Source: an uncultured Eggerthellaceae bacterium
Lineage (GTDB): Bacteria; Actinomycetota; Coriobacteriia; Coriobacteriales; Eggerthellaceae
Direction of reading: 5' to 3'
Length of the DNA: 5,891 nt
Assembly: GCA_949450265.1 (NCBI GenBank)
Contig: CASTMW010000089.1
Span: 1-5,891, forward strand
Both the position numbers and the translations under genes were made by a program. Numbering within the stretch: position 1 is the first letter of the stretch; each line of letters opens with the position of its first letter. Positions 1 to 5,047 of this stretch are shown here, one piece after another. The notes under the pieces are model-generated. The model did not search any database. It was not told the origin of the DNA and saw only the letters and a list, made by a program, of their open reading frames with translations.

Positions 1-1
1 G

Positions 2-469
2 GTGCCGCTGGGCATATCGGAGCGCTTCGAACACCTGGGCGATGCTGCGTTCGCGTTGGAGAAGGCCCGTATCGCCCTTCGCTACGGTCATCGCTACTCG
101 CGCCGCTATGCATCGCTTGACACCTCTGGCGCTCAAGCCGAATGGATCTTCCGCTTTCGCCGTTACTTCCCCTACTTCGCTGTGGATCCCTTTGCGCGCT
201 CGGAGAAGTTCATGACCAAGCTACTCGCAAGCGACAATCCTCTAGCGCGCCTGCGCTCGGCCGATCGCGAGAAGGGCACCAATGACTGTGAGATCCTACG
301 TGTCTACCTGCGCCATGAAGGGCGCATCAATGCGATATGCGACACCATGCACATGCACCGCAACACCGTGACCTACCGCCTCGAGAAGATACGGGGCATT
401 GTGCGTGACGACCTAGACGACAGCGATACGCGTATGTACCTGCGCATCTTGTACCTGCTCTCCGACTGA
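2..469 (+). CDS. PucR/CdaR-type transcriptional regulator, C-terminal part (5' truncated)
   Basis: This is the 3' end of a DNA-binding regulator cut by the left window edge. The first in-frame codon is GTG, but the reading frame is open to the edge and the protein begins inside a domain, so GTG is probably an internal Val. Residues 4-29 (GISERFEHL...KARIALRYG) resemble the GGDEF-like middle region of PucR/CdaR proteins. Residues 97-155 form the PucR C-terminal helix-turn-helix, with the family hallmark HRNTVTYRL at 119-127 followed by the usual 'one gene, one length' tail ending LRILYLLSD. Family members sense small molecules or metabolic state and activate nearby catabolic or transport genes; the effector here cannot be told because the N-terminus is missing. 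It converges on the K+ channel gene with 28 bases between stops and is not clearly linked to it. I am sure of the family, not of the target. Confidence 0.88.
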   Translation: MPLGISERFEHLGDAAFALEKARIALRYGHRYSRRYASLDTSGAQAEWIFRFRRYFPYFAVDPFARSEKFMTKLLASDNPLARLRSADREKGTNDCEILRVYLRHEGRINAICDTMHMHRNTVTYRLEKIRGIVRDDLDDSDTRMYLRILYLLSD

Positions 470-497
470 GCGTGGAACGGGCACTGGGGTCAGCGTC

Positions 498-1466
498 TCA
501 CAAGCGCGATTCGCTCTCACCTTCCGGTATGGAGCGATCCGCAGGCGCACAAACCTCCCGACGCTCGCCGTCTTTCCCATCCTCATCGCGGGCATGCACG
601 CGGTCGCGGTCGTTGGGGTCGCGCTCGATATGGCGATTGCTGGCTTTCTGGAACTCGGCGACGAAGCCCGCCGAGAAGATACCGCCCGGGATGGCCACCA
701 GCGCCACCGACAGGAACATGATGATGGAGCCCACCACGCGCCCGAGCGGCGTGATAGGGACCAGGTCGCCGTACCCGGTGGCCGTAATAGTGGTGACCGC
801 CCAGTAGATGCCCGACAGCAGGTTATTGAAGCGGTCGGGCTGGGCAGGATGCTCGATCTCGTACATGATGACGCTTGACACCACGATCAAAAGCGCGATG
901 ACCAGAAACGACGCCACGATCTCATGCCGCCGCTTCTCCAGCACACGTCCGATGGTGCGCAGACCGCGCATGTAGCGCGATATCTTCACCAAGCGCACCA
1001 GACGCACCACGTTCACCACCGTGCGCAGCGCAGGCGTCATGGGAACGAACCAGACCACCACGTTGGGCGCGAAGGACAGCAGGTCGATGATGCCCAGCGG
1101 CGAGAACACATATCGCATGCGGGCACGGACACGGGTACAGTCGCCGAATGCCAGGTCGGCTATCCAAATGCGCGCAAGGTACTCGATGAAGAAGCAGACG
1201 GTGGAGAATGTGTAGAAGACGGCGATCACGTTCGACGTGATGGGGTCGAGACCCGGCTGCGCCGACACGAACACCACGATGGCGTTCAGCACGATGAGGA
1301 CGAACAGCGCATACCCGATGATCTTCGCGGGCAGATGCGCTCGCGTCGCGTCCTCGAGCGCATAGAACGTCTGCCGTTTCAGCTCGGAAGCAGCGGCCAG
1401 GGCACGACGGCGCGAGAGGCGCCCATGGGCGCGCGCATCGTGGTGGTTCCTGCGCTCTTGTGGCAT
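498..1466 (-). CDS. Voltage-gated-type potassium channel (six TM, Kv-like)
   Basis: A 322-residue membrane protein with the full S1-S6 plan of bacterial Kv channels. A basic cytoplasmic N-terminus (1-46) precedes S1 (about 50-68), S2 (79-102) and S3 (118-140). S4 (about 147-170) has spaced charges: R148, R155, R158, K161, R164, R167, R170. S5 is about 183-204. The pore loop carries the K+ selectivity filter TATGYGD at 228-234, and S6 (about 243-270) contains AIPGGIFSAGF, matching the usual ALPAGIIxSGF. A 50-residue charged tail (Asp/Glu/Arg-rich, from about 273) lacks a recognisable RCK/TrkA-N domain, so gating by voltage rather than ligand is inferred. It would conduct K+ across the cytoplasmic membrane and help set membrane potential. 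Start at 1466 is supported by GAAAGG 8 nt upstream. It is transcribed divergently from the ABC operon. S4 keeps the charges, so it is likely functional, but closed-state behaviour cannot be predicted. Confidence 0.93.
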   Translation of the reverse strand: MPQERRNHHDARAHGRLSRRRALAAASELKRQTFYALEDATRAHLPAKIIGYALFVLIVLNAIVVFVSAQPGLDPITSNVIAVFYTFSTVCFFIEYLARIWIADLAFGDCTRVRARMRYVFSPLGIIDLLSFAPNVVVWFVPMTPALRTVVNVVRLVRLVKISRYMRGLRTIGRVLEKRRHEIVASFLVIALLIVVSSVIMYEIEHPAQPDRFNNLLSGIYWAVTTITATGYGDLVPITPLGRVVGSIIMFLSVALVAIPGGIFSAGFVAEFQKASNRHIERDPNDRDRVHARDEDGKDGERREVCAPADRSIPEGESESRL

Positions 1467-1474
1467 GGTGGGAG

Positions 1475-1480
1475 CCTTTC
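1475..1480 (-). promoter_or_regulatory. Ribosome binding site of the K+ channel gene
   Basis: On the minus strand GAAAGG lies 8 nt before the ATG at 1466. It fixes the start of the channel gene, since no other in-frame ATG near it has a comparable site. Confidence 0.6.
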
Positions 1481-1493
1481 GGATGCTTTCGAG

Positions 1494-1509
1494 ACGTTGT
1501 TCAAAACGT
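1494..1509. repeat. Imperfect 16-bp palindrome in the divergent promoter region
   Basis: ACGTT at 1494-1498 and AACGT at 1505-1509 are inverted, with the core T1500/A1503 also matching and two mismatched pairs. The element lies just downstream of the channel's -10 box, around its expected transcript start, which is where a repressor operator could act. No family is recognised, and a palindrome of this quality could arise by chance. Confidence 0.4.
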
Positions 1510-1513
1510 TGCC

Positions 1514-1519
1514 ATTATA
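1514..1519 (-). promoter_or_regulatory. -10 element for the K+ channel gene
   Basis: The minus strand reads exactly TATAAT here, about 48 nt upstream of the channel ATG, predicting a leader of about 40 nt. I find no good -35 hexamer at 15-19 nt spacing (the candidates match TTGACA at two positions at most) and no TGn extension, so this promoter may need an activator or be weak. Confidence 0.6.
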
Positions 1520-1551
1520 GGGGATGGCTCTCGGCATGCACGAGAGGCGTT

Positions 1552-1580
1552 TTGGTATCAAGGGGCAACCGTGGGATAAT
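1552..1580 (+). promoter_or_regulatory. Sigma-70-like promoter of the ABC operon
   Basis: TTGGTA (1552-1557) and GATAAT (1575-1580) are separated by an ideal 17 nt, matching the consensus at 4 of 6 and 5 of 6 positions. Transcription would start near 1587, giving a leader of about 24 nt before the ATG at 1611. This argues against the longer in-frame start at 1524, which would lie upstream of the promoter. Confidence 0.68.
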
Positions 1581-1610
1581 GGGCGCACGACACGAGACGG
1601 GAAGCATGCC

Positions 1611-2318
1611 ATGGACCAAACACTGCCGGTGCTGGAATGCACCGAACTGACGAAATCGTACGGACCCACGATGGCGCTGAGCGACCTGAGCCTCAAGGTC
1701 CCTCGTGGACGGGTGGTGGGGCTGCTGGGGCCCAACGGGTCGGGCAAGACCACGCTGATGAAGCTGATCTGCGGACTTCTGACCCCGACGCGCGGCCAGA
1801 TACGGGTCTGCGGGCTTGCGCCGGGGCCGCAGAGCAAGGCCATCGTGTCCTACCTGCCCGAGCGCACCTATCTGGCGCCTTCCATGAAGGTGGCAGCGGC
1901 ACTGGACTACTTTGCCGACTTCTACACCGATTTCGACCGGGCGGCCGCCCTCGACATGCTGGCACGCCTGGGTGTGGGCACCACCCAGCCCATGTCCGCG
2001 CTCTCGAAGGGTACGAAGGAGAAGGTACAGCTGGTGCTGGTCATGGCGCGCCGTGCCTCGCTGTATCTGCTGGACGAGCCGATCGGCGGCGTTGACCCGG
2101 CAGCGCGCGACTACATCTTGGATACCATCATCGGCAACTATCACCGTGATGCCAGCATCATCATATCCACCCATCTGGTGGCCGATGTCGAGCATATCCT
2201 GGACGATTTCATCTTCCTGCGCGGGGGCCTGGTGGAGAAATGCGCATCCGTCTCCTTCGCCCAAGAAGCGGGATACGCCAGCCTTGACGACCTGTTCCGG
2301 AAGGAGTTCCGATGCTGA
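1611..2318 (+). CDS. ABC transporter ATP-binding protein (ABC-2 exporter type)
   Basis: A 235-residue nucleotide-binding subunit that would power the membrane protein encoded next. Walker A GPNGSGKT is at 40-47, the Q-loop region is SYLPER (80-85, with Glu in place of Gln), the signature is LSKGTKEK (131-138), Walker B plus catalytic Glu is LYLLDEP (151-157), the D-loop is GGVD (159-162) and the H-loop His is H188 in ISTHL. The Q-to-E change and LSKG instead of LSGGQ are, to my knowledge, usual in a Firmicutes/Actinomycetota group often found beside GntR (YtrA-type) regulators, so they are not signs of decay. No GntR gene is present here. I chose ATG 1611: the promoter at 1552-1580 lies between it and the longer start at 1524, and the upstream residues do not look like ABC sequence. 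The ribosome site (GGAAG, 1600-1604) is weak. The gene overlaps the permease by 7 nt. The substrate is unknown. Confidence 0.93.
   Translation: MDQTLPVLECTELTKSYGPTMALSDLSLKVPRGRVVGLLGPNGSGKTTLMKLICGLLTPTRGQIRVCGLAPGPQSKAIVSYLPERTYLAPSMKVAAALDYFADFYTDFDRAAALDMLARLGVGTTQPMSALSKGTKEKVQLVLVMARRASLYLLDEPIGGVDPAARDYILDTIIGNYHRDASIIISTHLVADVEHILDDFIFLRGGLVEKCASVSFAQEAGYASLDDLFRKEFRC
2301..2306 (+). promoter_or_regulatory. Ribosome binding site of the first ABC permease
   Basis: AAGGAG lies 5 nt before the ATG at 2312, inside the end of the ATPase gene, so the permease has its own strong site in addition to coupling through the ATGCTGA overlap. Confidence 0.75.
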
Positions 2319-3193
2319 AGAAGCTCTTCCGCTATGACTTCAAAGCGCTTTGCCGAGTGCTGGTGCCGCTGCATTTGGCGGCGGTAGGTGTTGGCGTACT
2401 GGCATCGCTGGCAGGGTTCGCCGGATACAGCCTGAGCGAGCTGAGCCATGCCTTCGGAGATACCATCGATCAACTCGTCACTTTGCTGGAAGGCCTGGCG
2501 GCCTTGTTCATCGGACTGAGCATGCTGCTACTCTTCTGCGCAACGGTGACCACCTTCGTCGTGGTGATCGTGCGCTTCTATCGCAACCTGTTCACCGATG
2601 AGGGGTACCTGACGCTGACGCTTCCCGTGACCGCCGGGCAGATCCTGACAGCGAAGGTGCTGGCTGGGATGCTCTGGATGCTCATCGATGCCGTGGTGGT
2701 GCTGGGATGCGTGGGTGCCGTACACGCAGGCGCGGAAGGTTTTACAGGCGACATAAGCCTAGCCTCGTCGCTGCCCGTGTGGCTGCTCGGCTTCTCCACC
2801 AACGGCATCGCTTCGCTGGGAGAGAGCGATATCACCATGCTGGTGGCCCTGCGATGGTGGGCCCAGACCGTCCTGCAGATGCTGTTCACACTGCTTCTGG
2901 CCTACGTTAGCTTCGCTCTGGGCGCTTCCTTGGCCAAGCAGCACAAGGTGGCGGCCGGCGTAGGGCTGTTCATCGGCATCTGGTGGGCCTATGGCATGAT
3001 CGTGGGCGCCATCGACATCTGCTTCGTGCTGATGGCAAGCTACGCGTCCACAGGATTCGCCGCTGACACGAACGTCACCGATCTGGTCATGGGCGCCATG
3101 AGCGCAACGAGCGTGGTGATTCAGATCGCGGCCGTATGCGGTTGCTGGGCGCTATGCACCTGGCTGCTGAAGCACCGCGTGAATCTCGCATGA
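2312..3193 (+). CDS. ABC transporter permease, six-helix ABC-2-like
   Basis: A 293-residue integral membrane protein paired with the ATPase just upstream (7-nt overlap, shared ATGCTGA). Hydrophobic segments lie at about 16-39, 57-90, 114-138, 184-208, 213-241 and 267-286. After the second one, a cytoplasmic coupling-type segment FTDEGYLTLTLPVT (94-107), followed by AGQIL, matches a motif common in ABC-2-like permeases of Gram-positives (xxEGYLxxTLPVxxxQIL), where it probably contacts the ATPase. The N-terminus LKKLFRYDFKAL is also typical. There is no signal peptide and no large outer domain of the BceB type. With the ATPase it would form an exporter or an envelope-stress transporter; the substrate cannot be read from sequence. 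The last 42 nt overlap the 3' end of the histidine kinase on the other strand. I am sure of the class, not of the function. Confidence 0.88.
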   Translation: MLKKLFRYDFKALCRVLVPLHLAAVGVGVLASLAGFAGYSLSELSHAFGDTIDQLVTLLEGLAALFIGLSMLLLFCATVTTFVVVIVRFYRNLFTDEGYLTLTLPVTAGQILTAKVLAGMLWMLIDAVVVLGCVGAVHAGAEGFTGDISLASSLPVWLLGFSTNGIASLGESDITMLVALRWWAQTVLQMLFTLLLAYVSFALGASLAKQHKVAAGVGLFIGIWWAYGMIVGAIDICFVLMASYASTGFAADTNVTDLVMGAMSATSVVIQIAAVCGCWALCTWLLKHRVNLA

Positions 3194-4096
3194 TCCGCCC
3201 CGCGCCTCAAAGCCATCATCGGGAAACCGAACGCAGATACAGAAGGTTTGCCGGTCAACATGCACCGTTGCCTTGATGCCCATGGCATCGCACAGCTCGC
3301 GCACCACCGCCAAGCCCAATCCCGCGCCCGGCGTACAGCGCGCATCATCTGACCGATAGAACCGGTCGAACACGCGCGCAGGGTCGATCATGGCATCTTC
3401 CCCGATGGGGTTCGTGAAGCTCAGGCATCGCCCTTCTTGGACGATGGAGGGAACACCTGCTGCATGAGCAAGCTGATTCCAGACAATGTTCTGGAACACC
3501 CGCCGCAGCGCGTCCGCATCGGTCACCACGCACAAACCATCCTCAAGGCTCACGTGCGGCTGCCAACCACGCTCGTCGAATTGCGGGAACGCTGCGGCCA
3601 AGACCTCTTCCAGAAGCGGCACCGCATCCACCGGATCGGCGCGCAGTTCCCGGTCGGGATCGGTCGAGCGCGTGTAGGAGAACAGCTGATCGAGCAGCGA
3701 ACGCATGGCATCGAGCCGCTCGACGGCCATGCGCAAGTCGTGGCGACACAGCGCCTTGTTCTCTTCGCCTTCCGCCAGCTGCACGTATCCCTTCGCGCCC
3801 GCAAGCGGCGTGCGGATATCATGCGAGAGGCTGGCCAGGTCACGTTGGAATGCTCTCTGCTGGGCCTGCATATCGCGCTTCTGCTGGGCCGCTGCGTCCA
3901 TCTGCGCGTTCATTGCGCGCGCAAGGTTCGAGAATCCTGCGCTTCGAACCGACACGGTCAGCCGTTCGTTGCTGGCAAGGTCGTGCTCATCTAAGAAGCG
4001 CGCCATGTGCCTAAGCTCGCGCCGGCCGAACACGATCGCGGCGCAAGCGATGATGGCACACAGGAACGCAACGATCCATCCGAGCACCATCATCAT
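3152..4096 (-). CDS. Short membrane sensor histidine kinase
   Basis: A 314-residue kinase when started at ATG 4096, where GGAGGAA lies 4-5 nt upstream. The same frame is open upstream into the permease gene, giving an apparent 631-residue fusion that I attribute to a frameshift. One transmembrane helix (about 4-23) is followed by a linker with a Gln-rich coiled segment (60-85). The H-box SHDIRTPLAGAKGYVQL has the phospho-acceptor H92. The N-box is NIVWN (203-207), F-box RVFDRFYRSD (241-250) and G2 box GAGLGL (257-262). The G1 position reads SFTNPIGED (226-234) without the usual DxGxG, a form I recall in other small Gram-positive kinases. There is no extracellular sensor domain or clear HAMP, so sensing through the neighbouring transporter, as in antimicrobial-peptide modules, is a reasonable inference. 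No response regulator lies in the window. The last 20 or so residues run past the conserved fold and overlap the convergent permease gene. Confidence 0.87.
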   Translation of the reverse strand: MMMVLGWIVAFLCAIIACAAIVFGRRELRHMARFLDEHDLASNERLTVSVRSAGFSNLARAMNAQMDAAAQQKRDMQAQQRAFQRDLASLSHDIRTPLAGAKGYVQLAEGEENKALCRHDLRMAVERLDAMRSLLDQLFSYTRSTDPDRELRADPVDAVPLLEEVLAAAFPQFDERGWQPHVSLEDGLCVVTDADALRRVFQNIVWNQLAHAAGVPSIVQEGRCLSFTNPIGEDAMIDPARVFDRFYRSDDARCTPGAGLGLAVVRELCDAMGIKATVHVDRQTFCICVRFPDDGFEARGGSCEIHAVLQQPGA

Positions 4097-4100
4097 CTTC

Positions 4101-4107
4101 TTCCTCC
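4101..4107 (-). promoter_or_regulatory. Ribosome binding site deciding the kinase start
   Basis: Minus-strand GGAGGAA precedes the first of three consecutive ATG codons (4096, 4093, 4090); the core GGAGG is 6 nt from ATG 4096. A near-perfect site here would be meaningless inside a genuine permease-kinase fusion, so it supports an independent kinase gene. Confidence 0.8.
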
Positions 4108-4124
4108 GTATCGCGCTTCGTAGG

Positions 4125-5047
4125 TCAGCCGATGTCCTTGCGACGGCATACGGTAAGCGCCGCCGCCACACCCGCCGCGATGAATAGTCCTTCGACCAGC
4201 AGTATATGCCACGCAGGCAGCATCCATGCAGGCGCAAGGGTCGCATCGGCACCAGAAGCGATGCCGCTCCGCTGCCCAGAAGCTCGCTCATCCCGCTGAG
4301 CAGCCAGCCATGCACCTGCCCGAGCCACGGCATCCCGGGCGCCAAGGTATCGCAGAGCATCACCACGATACCACCCGCAAGCCCCGAACATACCAGCACC
4401 ACCACCGCCGTGGTCCCCCAGGTGCTGCGCGTCAACCAGGCCGTGCAGCAACCGATAATGGCATAGGCGCATGAGAACAGCCATCCAAGCACCAGCCAGA
4501 GCGCCACCGCGCCCGGTGTATCCGCTTCCTGATAGGTGAAGCCATACGCTGCGAAGGCAGCCGTGCAACTTATCGCGCACAGCGCGATGAACGCAGCCTG
4601 CACCAGCACGGCGAGCAGTAGCTTCTCACCGTAATACGCTCTCCTACCCGCGCGGTTCATCGGCAGGTTCTTCATGAACCCGTTCTCTAGGTCGGAGAGC
4701 AGCAGCTGTCCGATGACCAGCGATCCCATCAGGCCCAAGAAGCCACCGGTCAGGAAGGTCTGCGCCCAGGTATGGGTCAGGCTGATCAGCACCTTGTCAT
4801 TCAGCGTGGATGCCTCGGCCATATCCTCCCGCATCTCGGCTTCCATGGCAGCGCGCTCATCGAGGCTCATCTGACCCTCTGACTGCTCATAGGCGCTCTG
4901 CGCCACCATCTGAGCAAACTCAGGGCTTGCCAGCCAAGCGATCATGGCTGCCGCAAAGATGCAGATGAGCATTGCCACAGCTGCCATCGCCCAGAAGAAT
5001 CGGCTGCGCACCAGCCGATACAGATCGGATCTCAATAGGTTCAGCAT
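4125..5047 (-). pseudogene. ABC-2 permease (lantibiotic/bacitracin-exporter type), frameshifted near 4267-4235
   Basis: Membrane partner of the ATPase encoded just upstream. The first frame from ATG 5047 reads a typical permease: TM1 (17-39), a charged outer loop (41-95, rich in Glu and Met), TM2 (98-117), the cytoplasmic motif DLENGFMKNLPMNR (119-132), and TM3-TM5 (about 143-166, 180-205, 211-234). After about residue 261 (GSGAAS) this frame turns into Arg/Cys-rich text with no helix. The frame one base back instead continues SGADATLAPAWMLP, a hydrophobic last helix, and a CRRKDIG end at stop 4125-4127; many ABC-2 permeases end in this (R/K)(R/K)D(I/L) way. Restored, the protein would be 307 residues with six helices, a normal size. 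So one base is missing (or two are extra) in about 4267-4235. There is no homopolymer or X-XXY-YYZ slippery heptamer there, so programmed slippage is unlikely. It could be a real lesion or a sequencing error. Confidence 0.8.

Noticed and set aside
80..136. Q-loop Glu and LSKG signature of the first ATPase taken as decay (protein residues 80-136 of the gene at 1611-2318)
   Set aside because: These changes are usual for this ABC subfamily, and its Walker A, Walker B, D-loop and H-loop residues are all present.
468..515. Inverted pair GAGCG/CGCTC as a bidirectional terminator between regulator and channel
   Set aside because: The arms are only 5 bp with a spacer of about 38 nt and no T-run; not convincing as a rho-independent terminator.
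924..1520. A 198-codon open frame on the + strand opposite the K+ channel
   Set aside because: It is His/Arg/Gln-rich with no domain and is antisense to a clearly real channel gene; such frames are common in GC-rich coding DNA.
1524..1610. Longer N-terminus for the first ATPase from ATG 1524
   Set aside because: The promoter at 1552-1580 lies inside it, the candidate ribosome site abuts the ATG, and the extra 29 residues do not resemble ABC N-termini.
1515..2264. A 249-codon open frame on the - strand opposite the first ATPase
   Set aside because: It is Gln/His/Gly-rich with no recognisable domain, and the + strand carries every ABC motif.
3437..3994. A 185-codon open frame on the + strand opposite the kinase
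   Set aside because: It is low-complexity in character and antisense to conserved kinase boxes; no ribosome site or family resemblance was seen.
4235..4267. Programmed -1 ribosomal frameshift in the permease
   Set aside because: No X-XXY-YYZ heptamer, homopolymer or obvious downstream hairpin is seen; a plain indel or sequencing error explains it better.
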